This document shows, one piece after another, positions 9,226 to 15,684 of a stretch of 64,000 nucleotides of DNA; position 1 is the stretch's first letter, and each line of letters starts with the position of its first letter. This DNA is from DASXAI01 sp963798445. GTDB lineage: Bacteria; Actinomycetota; Acidimicrobiia; Acidimicrobiales; Ilumatobacteraceae. The stretch is taken from the NCBI GenBank assembly GCA_963798445.1, contig CAWCTH010000003.1:310001-374000 (forward strand), given 5' to 3'. Made by a program: the position numbers and the translations under genes. Below the pieces are notes generated by a model. The model was given only the letters and a program-made list of their open reading frames with translations, had not been told where the DNA came from and ran no database searches.

Positions 9226-9806
9226 AAGCGCTGCTCCGAGGTACCGACATCGTGGGGCTGCCGGTCGTGACTCTGGCCGGCGACGACATCGCCGAGGTTC
9301 GCGATGTCGTCTTCGACGCGGGGGCGGGTCGTGTCCTCGGGTTCACCTTGAACAAGCGGGGACGGTTGGCGAAGCGAATGAAGGAGACGTTGGCGAGAGG
9401 CGACGTGGCGGCACTCGGCCCCGACGCGGTGATGGTGCGCGACGTGGGGGCGCTGGGCGCAACGGCGCTTACCAGCCCAGATGGGAGCGACGGTCCGGGT
9501 GCCGGCGGCGGCAACGTCATTGGCGACCGGGTCATGACCGACAGCGGGATCAACGTCGGAAGCGTCACCGACGTCGTGGTCGATACGGGGGTGGGCTCGG
9601 TTGTGGGCTACGAAGTCGCACCGGCCGACGAGCAGACCGGCCGCCACGGCCGGCGGTCGTACGTACCGTTGCCGGACACCGGTGCTGTGTCGGGCGAGGC
9701 CTTGATGGTGCCCGCGGCCGCCGTCGACTACATCACGTCCGACTTTGCTGGCTTCGCCGAGGCGGTGGACCGGTTCCGGGACTCGATGCGAGGAACAGGC
9801 TCGTGA
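9222..9806 (+). CDS. tandem PRC-barrel domain protein
   Basis: A 194-residue protein with two PRC-barrel-like beta domains: residues about 1-75 (GTDIVGLPVVTLAGDDIAEV, later VLGFTLNKRG) and about 95-175 (VIGDRVMTDSGINVGSVTDV, then VGSVVGYEV). PRC barrels occur in photosynthetic reaction centre H subunits, RimM and many stress-linked actinobacterial proteins. The start is set by the ATGA overlap with the preceding gene, and its own stop overlaps the next start as GTGA at 9803. The C terminus (DFAGFAEAVDRFRDS) is helical. Confidence 0.82.
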   Translation: MKALLRGTDIVGLPVVTLAGDDIAEVRDVVFDAGAGRVLGFTLNKRGRLAKRMKETLARGDVAALGPDAVMVRDVGALGATALTSPDGSDGPGAGGGNVIGDRVMTDSGINVGSVTDVVVDTGVGSVVGYEVAPADEQTGRHGRRSYVPLPDTGAVSGEALMVPAAAVDYITSDFAGFAEAVDRFRDSMRGTGS

Positions 9807-10252
9807 ACGTCTCCGGGCTCGACAAGCATCCAGTCCTGGACGTCTCGACGGCGACGACCGTCGGGCAGATCGACGATGTCGTGATCGATCCCGCCAGTCG
9901 GGCCGTGTTGGGCTTTCTCTTACGGAAGACCCCGGCCAAGGCGACGTGGCTGTCGTGGGCGAACATCAAGTCCCTCGGTACCGACGCCGCCACCATCGAC
10001 AACGTCGACGTGTTGGCCGATGGCCCAGGTCCGGAGGCGGCCCCCGCATTGAAGAAGCAGAAGGTCATCGGCGGGCGCGTCCTCACCGACGAAGGACTGG
10101 AGCTCGGCCGCCTGGCCGACGTCGAGTTCGAGCCTGACTCCGGCGCGGTGACCAGCTTGGTGTTGGCCGACGGGCGCGCACTGCCCGGCAGCTTGCTGCT
10201 CGGGATCGGCAGTTACGCGACCGTCGTGGGCCACACCGACAGCGCTTCTTGA
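9803..10252 (+). CDS. tandem PRC-barrel domain protein, shorter paralogue
   Basis: A 149-residue relative of the preceding protein, again with two barrel halves: LDVSTATTVGQIDDVVIDP, then AVLGFLLRK, and later VIGGRVLTDEGLELGRLADV. The start GTG at 9803 overlaps the upstream stop (GTGA), so translation is coupled. It completes a three-gene unit of a small membrane protein and two barrel proteins that faces away from the catalase operon across a shared intergenic region. Function is unknown. Confidence 0.8.
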   Translation: MNVSGLDKHPVLDVSTATTVGQIDDVVIDPASRAVLGFLLRKTPAKATWLSWANIKSLGTDAATIDNVDVLADGPGPEAAPALKKQKVIGGRVLTDEGLELGRLADVEFEPDSGAVTSLVLADGRALPGSLLLGIGSYATVVGHTDSAS

Positions 10253-10360
10253 AAAGGATGTAGGCAGAGCGATGCTGACGACTGGCCCGGGCCCCGCTGG
10301 AGCCGCCGGCGGTGCGTGATCCGCGCATCGCGACGGTAACTCTCGCGACAATCACTGGTC

Positions 10361-11233
10361 GTGGACACCTCCGACCCGGCCCGGACACCCAACCACGGGG
10401 AGCCGCTCACGTTCTCCTCGCTGCTTGCGCTCGAGCCTCACGGGCCTGACACCTTCGTCGGGGTCAGTCCCCCCTACGACTGGGGCCGGATCTACGGCGG
10501 ACAGGTCATAGCGCAAGCGTTGTACGCCGCCGCCGCCACGGTTCCCGCCGGCCGGCCGGTGCATTCCTTGCACGCGTACTTCATCCTCGGTGGACGCCTG
10601 GACGAACCGGTCCGCTACGAAGTCGACCGCGTCCGCAACGGCCGCTCCTTCATGACCCGGCGAGTCGTGGCCCGCCAGTCCTACGGTGCCATCCTCACGC
10701 TCGAAGCCTCCTTCCACATCGACGAGCCAGGACCGAACCTGACTACGGTGGCGGCCCCCGATGGCGTGCCCGCACCCCAGGAGCTGCCCGAGCTGGGATG
10801 GGGATGGATGCTGCAACGGCGCCAGGTACCCGGCGTACCGGGCAGCGGCCGGGCCATCACCTGGGTGCGCGTCGACGACACCGTGGGCGACGACCCCGTC
10901 CGCCATGCCGCCGGGCTGGCGTTCGCGTCGGACACCGGCACCGTGAGCGCCGTCCGCGCGCTCCATCCCAAGGGAAGCGTCGACGAGTGGCAGGCCGACA
11001 TGTTCATGGGCGCCAGCCTCGACCACGCCGTCTGGTTCCACCGGCCGGTGCGCTCCGACCGGTGGTTGCTCATCGACGTGCAATGCGACAGCCTCACTGG
11101 CGTGCGGGGCCTCACGATCGGTCGGATCTTCGATGAACAAGGCCATCACGTCGCAACCGTCATGCAGGAAGCGCTCGTCCGGGAACGGCACACTCCTCGA
11201 TCGGACGGACCCGCCGACCTCAGCGGAACCTGA
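10361..11233 (+). CDS. tesB: acyl-CoA thioesterase II
   Basis: A 290-residue double-hotdog acyl-CoA thioesterase. The N-terminal hotdog has RIYGGQVIAQALYAAAATV and HSLHAYFILGGRLDEPVRY, hallmark TesB segments. The C-terminal hotdog ends with DEWQADMFMGASLDHAVWFH and a WLLIDVQCDS strand. It hydrolyses fatty acyl-CoA to free acid and CoA in the cytoplasm. Length matches TesB. The start is GTG at 10361 without a clear ribosome site. It stands alone between the PRC-barrel group and the cupin gene. Confidence 0.92.
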   Translation: MDTSDPARTPNHGEPLTFSSLLALEPHGPDTFVGVSPPYDWGRIYGGQVIAQALYAAAATVPAGRPVHSLHAYFILGGRLDEPVRYEVDRVRNGRSFMTRRVVARQSYGAILTLEASFHIDEPGPNLTTVAAPDGVPAPQELPELGWGWMLQRRQVPGVPGSGRAITWVRVDDTVGDDPVRHAAGLAFASDTGTVSAVRALHPKGSVDEWQADMFMGASLDHAVWFHRPVRSDRWLLIDVQCDSLTGVRGLTIGRIFDEQGHHVATVMQEALVRERHTPRSDGPADLSGT

Positions 11234-11412
11234 GATCCACTCCGTCCCGCGAAGTGCGGTGAGGCAGTTGGGGCCGTACGGGAGCGCACCCCGACATCGT
11301 GGGCAGCGAGTGACTGGCCCGCTCCCGGTGGCGGGCCGCGGGCGCGTCCGCACCGCGACAGCTATCGACACCCGTGCTAGACAGCGTCACCGACGACGAA
11401 GGGGGAACAAGC

Positions 11413-11922
11413 ATGCCGAGAAGAGTCGTGACGGGAGTCGATCCGTCGGGCAAGTCGGTGTTCGTGAGCGACACCGACGTCGAGGGCACGGTCGTTCCTG
11501 GCTCCGGGACGATGTACGACGTGTGGGGAGTGGACGGCACCTTCAACGCGCCGAACGACGGCAAGTCTCCGTCGTACACGACGTTCTTTCCGCCGAGCGA
11601 GGGATTCCGGTACATCGTTGCCACGTTCCCGCCTGATGCATCCGGCGATGACGCGGCCGGGCTGCCCGACGATGTCGATGCGCTCATACCGGGCGCAAGC
11701 GAGTTCCTCGAGGCCGACAACCCGGGCATGCACACCACGCAAACGGTCGATATCGGCGTGGTGCTGACCGGCGAGCTGTGGCTCGAACTCGACGACGGGG
11801 CCGAGGTCCACCTCGGTCCCGGTGACATCGTGGTGCAGAACGGGACGCGCCACGCATGGCGGAACAAGAGCTCGCTTCCGTGCACCGTTGCCTATGCGCT
11901 CGTCGGGGCCAAGGGGCGCTGA
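11413..11922 (+). CDS. cupin-domain protein
   Basis: A 169-residue protein whose second half is a cupin barrel: HTTQTVDIGVVLTGELWLEL, then DDGAEVHLGPGDIVVQNGTR and HAW. The usual metal-binding His/Glu set appears partly replaced, so metal binding is uncertain. The N-terminal half (RRVVTGVDPSGKSVFVSDTD) is also seen in stand-alone cupins annotated as oxidoreductase-associated. The ATG at 11413 follows AAGGGGGAAC; a few in-frame codons extend upstream to 11374 without a ribosome site. Confidence 0.82.
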   Translation: MPRRVVTGVDPSGKSVFVSDTDVEGTVVPGSGTMYDVWGVDGTFNAPNDGKSPSYTTFFPPSEGFRYIVATFPPDASGDDAAGLPDDVDALIPGASEFLEADNPGMHTTQTVDIGVVLTGELWLELDDGAEVHLGPGDIVVQNGTRHAWRNKSSLPCTVAYALVGAKGR

Positions 11923-11952
11923 CGCCTCGGGGCCCGGGCTACGGTTCGCGCG

Positions 11953-12399
11953 ATGGACGACCGCGACGCCATCCTCCGCAGCCTCCTCGACGAGCGCACC
12001 GTCGACATCGTCACGACCGGCCGCCGCTCCAACGTCGCGCGAACCACGGAGATCTGGACGACTGTGGTCGACGGTCAGACGTACATCTGCGGCACACCGA
12101 ACGCCAGCCAACCCGGCGTCGAGCGCCGGCCGAGAGACTGGCTGGCCAACCTCGTCACGACCCCGGACTTCATCGTCCGGCTCAAGACCTCGGTGCACGT
12201 CGACCTGCCGGCCACGGCGGTACGGGTCGACGATCCGGACGAGCGCCAGCGCGTCCTCACCGCACCCAGTACCGAGTACTACCGCAACGCGGTGTCGTTG
12301 GAGGCCGCCATCGCCCACAGCCCGCTGGTGCGGGTGCAGTTCACGGGCGATGCCGCCTGGCTGGTTGACGCGGTTCGCACCGGGCGGGCCCAGGCCTGA
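11953..12399 (+). CDS. split-barrel protein (DUF2255 / F420-binding-like)
   Basis: A 148-residue protein resembling the small split-beta-barrel proteins annotated as DUF2255 or deazaflavin (F420)-dependent nitroreductase-like. It has TVDIVTTGRRSNVARTTEIW, then VDGQTYICGTP, RRPRDWLANLVTTPDFIVRL and a C-terminal FTGDAAWLVDAV. Whether it binds F420, flavin or heme cannot be told from sequence. It follows the cupin gene by 30 bases on the same strand and ends before a hairpin. Confidence 0.65.
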   Translation: MDDRDAILRSLLDERTVDIVTTGRRSNVARTTEIWTTVVDGQTYICGTPNASQPGVERRPRDWLANLVTTPDFIVRLKTSVHVDLPATAVRVDDPDERQRVLTAPSTEYYRNAVSLEAAIAHSPLVRVQFTGDAAWLVDAVRTGRAQA

Positions 12400-12426
12400 A
12401 CGACTCGCGCTGGCGGCGACGTCCGT

Positions 12427-12462
12427 AGCCCGTCCCCGGTGACATTCGACCGGGGGACGGCT
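12427..12462. terminator. hairpin between convergent genes
   Basis: The arms AGCCCGTCCCCGGT and ACCGGGGGACGGCT pair over about 13 bases with one bulge around an 8-base loop. It lies between the ends of the split-barrel gene (plus) and the phosphotriesterase gene (minus), the expected place for a bidirectional terminator. There is no U-run. Confidence 0.55.
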
Positions 12463-12491
12463 CGTACGGTTGTCCGAGGGTGGCCGAACGC

Positions 12492-13472
12492 TCAGTAGGC
12501 GCCCAGGTTCTCCAGGAACCGGCGCGGCGTGTCGATCAGCATCGTGTCGATCTGGGCATCGGTGACACCCGCCGCTCGCAGCGCGGGCAGCACGTCGCGG
12601 CTGATGTGGAGATAGTGCCAATCCGGCCAATCCGCCATCGGCAGCTCACCCGGGATCCAGTCGAGGTAGCACGACGCGTCATGGCTCAGGACCATGCGAT
12701 CGGCATACCCGCGCCGGCACAGCTCGGCGATCACCTCGACCCGCCTGGCGGTGGACAACATGCCGCCGACGCCGAAGCGATCCATGCCCAGGATGCTCCC
12801 ACGAGCGATGAGGTCCTCGAGATAGCCGAAGTCGTCGGTATCGCCGCTGTGACCGATGACGACCCGCGTCAGGTCGACGCCCTCGTCCTTGAAGATCTCC
12901 TGCTGCTCCAGGCCTCGCTGGCTGGCGGCGTCGGTGTGGGTGGTGATCGGCGCGCCCGTGGCCCGGTGGGCCTTGGCGCACGCCCGCAACACTCGCTCCA
13001 CATCCGGCGTGACGCCGGGCTTGTCGGTGGCGCACTTGATCACGCCGGCCTTGATACCGGTCCCGGCGATCCCCTCGGTGATGTCCTTGATGAACAGGTG
13101 CATCATCGGGTCGGTGCCGTTCGGGCCGCTGTCCGCGGTGCGTCCCGCGGTCCAGTAGTGCGGCAGTTCGTTGAACGTGTAGTGGCCCGTCGCGACGATG
13201 ATCTTCAGATCGATGCGCTCGGCCACGGTGGCGATGCGAGGGATGTAGCGGCCGAGGCCCATGGCGGTCGGGTCGACGATGGCGTCGATGCCATTTTCCT
13301 TGAGCTCCTGCAAGCGGGCGGCGGCATTGGCCACTTGGGCCTCCTCCTCACCCCAATCCTCCGGGACGTTGTCTTTCATCTCCGGCGAGATGATGAACAC
13401 GTGCTCGTGCATGAGGACCCGGCCTAGGTCGGCACTGTCGATCGGTCCGGTAGCGGTTTCAATGGCAGTCAC
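12492..13472 (-). CDS. phosphotriesterase-family metal-dependent hydrolase
   Basis: A 326-residue TIM-barrel hydrolase of the amidohydrolase superfamily. Metal ligands are visible: HEH at residues 22-24 (LMHEHVF), the candidate bridging lysine in GIKAGVIKCATD, and histidines in TTHTDA and IGHSGDT, plus the final Asp in LSHDASC. Members hydrolyse phosphotriesters or, more often, lactones. I chose GTG at 13472 (VTAIETATG) because family homology starts there; the open frame continues upstream through low-complexity sequence. It lies downstream of the SnoaL-like gene on the same strand, separated by a strong hairpin. Confidence 0.9.
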   Translation of the reverse strand: MTAIETATGPIDSADLGRVLMHEHVFIISPEMKDNVPEDWGEEEAQVANAAARLQELKENGIDAIVDPTAMGLGRYIPRIATVAERIDLKIIVATGHYTFNELPHYWTAGRTADSGPNGTDPMMHLFIKDITEGIAGTGIKAGVIKCATDKPGVTPDVERVLRACAKAHRATGAPITTHTDAASQRGLEQQEIFKDEGVDLTRVVIGHSGDTDDFGYLEDLIARGSILGMDRFGVGGMLSTARRVEVIAELCRRGYADRMVLSHDASCYLDWIPGELPMADWPDWHYLHISRDVLPALRAAGVTDAQIDTMLIDTPRRFLENLGAY

Positions 13473-13615
13473 GGCGCCACCGTAGAACGTGATGACCGTC
13501 GCAGCCAGACGAGCCCGGGCCCGGATGAGCAAACAGTTGCTGTCACTCTCCCTTCTGCTCCCGGGCGTGACGTCCAGTGTCGACGGCCTGAAGCCGGCCG
13601 AAACCACTGCTGCGG

Positions 13616-13646
13616 CCCGACCTGATCCCGATCGGATCAGGTCGGG
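13616..13646. terminator. perfect 13-bp inverted repeat at the end of the SnoaL-like gene
   Basis: The arms CCCGACCTGATCC and GGATCAGGTCGGG flank a 5-base loop. The right arm contains the stop codon of the minus-strand SnoaL-like gene (13637-13639). The hairpin is very stable but lacks a U-run, so it may act as a terminator, an attenuator or an operator for the phosphotriesterase gene 145 bases downstream. Confidence 0.6.
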
Positions 13647-14092
13647 TGCGAGCGGCGGAGGAAGGCGAGGTCGAGCTCGAGGGTGTGGAAGAGCCAGGTG
13701 CCGTCGACGCAACGGAACGTCAGGTGGTAGTCGCCGACGTACTTGGGGACGTCAGCCGGGGCGGGCTTCTCGGCCAGGCCAGTCGGCGAGTCGTGGCGGA
13801 AGTTCACGAGGTACACCACCCCCGTTGCCGTCTCCGGTCCGGTCACGTCGATCAGCACGTTCGTCATCACGTGTCGTGACTGTCGGCGCGACACCGCTTG
13901 GCGCGCTACGAAGCCCTCCCGAATCCCGTCGCGGCCCCGCATGGGCTCGCCGCCGCCGGCCGCCCATGTGCCGTCCTCGACGAACAAGTCGGCAATGGCG
14001 GCGGCCTCGCCGCTGTCCACGAGCCACGCGTAGCGATACACGAGCCGTTCGCAGTCACGCTCGGCCTGGATCGTGTTGATGTCCCGCGTCAT
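13637..14092 (-). CDS. SnoaL-like / NTF2-fold protein
   Basis: A 151-residue cone-shaped NTF2-like protein with the SnoaL-type layout: an N-terminal helix (AERDCERLVYRYAWLVDSGE), AAAIADLFVEDGTW, a GRDGIREGFVARQ helix, and beta strands ending in HLTFRCVDGTWLFHTLELDL. Members are small-molecule isomerases, dehydratases or ring-hydroxylating-dioxygenase beta-subunit relatives. Substrate is unknown. Its stop codon is inside the 13-bp inverted repeat. Confidence 0.85.
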   Translation of the reverse strand: MTRDINTIQAERDCERLVYRYAWLVDSGEAAAIADLFVEDGTWAAGGGEPMRGRDGIREGFVARQAVSRRQSRHVMTNVLIDVTGPETATGVVYLVNFRHDSPTGLAEKPAPADVPKYVGDYHLTFRCVDGTWLFHTLELDLAFLRRSHPT

Positions 14093-14139
14093 CCGAGAAG
14101 CGTAGGCCGGCGCGTATGGGTGGAACCGTCCAGGATGGC

Positions 14140-14161
14140 TCAGCCGCCAGGCGGCGGCTGA
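14140..14161. terminator. 9-bp inverted repeat
   Basis: TCAGCCGCC and GGCGGCTGA pair around a 4-base loop. The left arm begins with the stop codon of a possible small minus-strand gene, the same arrangement seen at 13616-13646. It could terminate that gene or transcripts approaching from the SnoaL side. Confidence 0.45.
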
Positions 14162-14283
14162 AGGCCCGCCTCGCTGAGCATCCGCCGGAGATCGACGACC
14201 ATCTGGGTGTCGACGTCCTTGTGTCGCGGCCGGCGGAGCAACTCTGCTTCTCCTCCGAGTGTGACCTTCATGTCCTCACGCAT
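14140..14283 (-). CDS. possible 47-residue protein
   Basis: A short frame starting ATG at 14283 (or ATG at 14271, preceded by GTGAGG) encodes a soluble peptide with a helical segment VDTQMVVDLRRMLSEAGL and a Pro/Gly tail. Support is limited to composition and a hairpin at its end. It is divergent from the DksA-like gene. I do not recognise it. Confidence 0.35.
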   Translation of the reverse strand: MREDMKVTLGGEAELLRRPRHKDVDTQMVVDLRRMLSEAGLQPPPGG

Positions 14284-14336
14284 GCGACAGTCTGGAGGTG
14301 GACGCGCCCGCTGACGGGCAAGGAGCGAGGAGATAC

Positions 14337-14687
14337 ATGGACGATCAACGGGCACGGGAACTGCTTCATGCGGAGCGAGCACGAGTTGAGAGGCTGCTCG
14401 GCGACGCCGAGTCGGAAGGCCGCTCCGACCGCGAAGCAGCTGACGCCCACGACGGCGCCAGCGACGCCGGTGAGCTCCTCACCGCCGAAACGACGGACAA
14501 CGCCCTGACCGCCGGGCTGCGCGATCGTTTGGCCGCGCTCGAACGAGCCGAGCAACGCCTCGCCGCCGGGACCTTCGGCCGATCGACCCGAAGCGGCCGG
14601 CCGATCCCCGACGAGCGCCTCGAGGCCGATCCCGCGGCCGAGCTCACCGTCGACGAGGCCGCCGAGGCGGAGCAGTTCGGTCTCTGA
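14337..14687 (+). CDS. TraR/DksA-family protein lacking zinc cysteines
   Basis: A 116-residue protein with the DksA/TraR layout: an N-terminal coiled coil (about residues 1-75, with LLHAERARVERLLGD and LRDRLAALERAEQRLAAG) followed by the region that is a zinc finger in the family. Here the finger segment reads FGRSTRSGRPIPDERLEADP; the cysteines expected in the GRCxxCG pattern are serines and the second pair is absent. The ATG at 14337 follows GAGGAG. Family members bind RNA polymerase through the secondary channel. A metal-free finger is known in some actinobacterial relatives, so this one may still be functional. Confidence 0.8.
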   Translation: MDDQRARELLHAERARVERLLGDAESEGRSDREAADAHDGASDAGELLTAETTDNALTAGLRDRLAALERAEQRLAAGTFGRSTRSGRPIPDERLEADPAAELTVDEAAEAEQFGL

Positions 14688-14799
14688 CGTCCGCGCCGAA
14701 GACGCCGCGACCCCTGCTCGATGTCCTCGGCGATCGAGGTCGGGCTACGGCCGACGCCTGCTTCGCCGGAGCCATGTCGCCACAGGCAAGGATGGGGAC

Positions 14800-15684
14800 G
14801 TGGAAAAAGGGCTGTCGAGCGGTGTCGATGACCCGAAGAGGCTGGCTCACCTCGGCCTTCACGCCGCGGGCCGCGATCCCGGCCCTCCGGGACCCGACGG
14901 CTTCCGCCCCGACGAGCTCCGCCAGTTCCAGCGGGACAACCGGCTTCCCGACGACGGCCAGCTCGACGATGCGACGTTGGCGGCGCTGCAGCAGGCCCTC
15001 GTCGACGCGTTCCAGCGCTGGCTCGTGGTTGGCGCGACCGGCCGCGACGTCGAGACCTTGCAACGGGCGCTGGTGCTCTTCGAGCTGGACCCCGGCCCGC
15101 TCGACGGCATCTTCGGACGGGAGACGGCGACCGTCGTGCGCCGCTATCAAACGGTCCACGGACTCGATCACGACGGGATCGTCGGACCGCTGACGTGGGG
15201 GTCGCTCACCGGCCTCCCGCCGGCTCGGTTGCACCGAACCCTGAGCGGCCGGGAGGAGGGCCCGGATGTCTGGTGGGTGCAAGCCGTGCTCGGCGCACTG
15301 GGCCACGACCCCGGTCCCATCGACGGAAGGTTCGGGGTACGCTCCCGCGAGGCGGTAGGACGATTCCAGGCCTCGGTCGGGTTGGACGCCGACGGTGCCG
15401 TCGGACCTGCCACCTGGCCGGCGCTCGAACGGCGGGGTGCCCGCGAGCTCCGGGGCGTGACCTTCTCCCCCGAGCTGGCCGTGACCTTCGTTGAAGGGCG
15501 GCCGGTGGCGCTGGCGATCCCGCAGAACGGCCTGCCCGTGCGGGTCGATCTGGACGACCTGGCCACCCGCGGACCGCTCCTACCGGTGACGTCGTCCAAG
15601 GCACTGGCACTCACGGTCGCGGAAGGCACAGCGCGGCGCGATTTTGGTGACGGCGTGGAACGACGGAACCGTACGAATCCATGA
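14800..15684 (+). CDS. peptidoglycan-binding-repeat protein, N-terminal part of a split KAP NTPase gene
   Basis: A 294-residue frame with three PG_binding_1-like repeats: about residues 35-65 (LRQFQRDNRLPDDGQLDDAT), 77-130 (DVETLQRALVLFELDPGPLD, VRRYQTVHGLDHDGIVGPLT) and 150-205 (WWVQAVLGALGHDPGPIDGR, VGRFQASVGLDADGAVGPAT). After residue 215 it turns into beta-strand sequence (GVTFSPELAVTFVEGRPVAL) that looks like the first propeller blade. There is no signal peptide. The last 20 codons (RRDFGDGVERRNRTNP) look out of frame: removing one C in the CGCGGCGCG run near 15635-15640 would join it to the next frame as TARAILVTAWNDGTVRIHD. Start GTG 14800. Confidence 0.75.
   Translation: MEKGLSSGVDDPKRLAHLGLHAAGRDPGPPGPDGFRPDELRQFQRDNRLPDDGQLDDATLAALQQALVDAFQRWLVVGATGRDVETLQRALVLFELDPGPLDGIFGRETATVVRRYQTVHGLDHDGIVGPLTWGSLTGLPPARLHRTLSGREEGPDVWWVQAVLGALGHDPGPIDGRFGVRSREAVGRFQASVGLDADGAVGPATWPALERRGARELRGVTFSPELAVTFVEGRPVALAIPQNGLPVRVDLDDLATRGPLLPVTSSKALALTVAEGTARRDFGDGVERRNRTNP

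Noticed and set aside
12480..13427. Plus-strand frame opposite the phosphotriesterase gene
   Set aside because: No motif and antisense composition; the minus-strand enzyme has all metal ligands.
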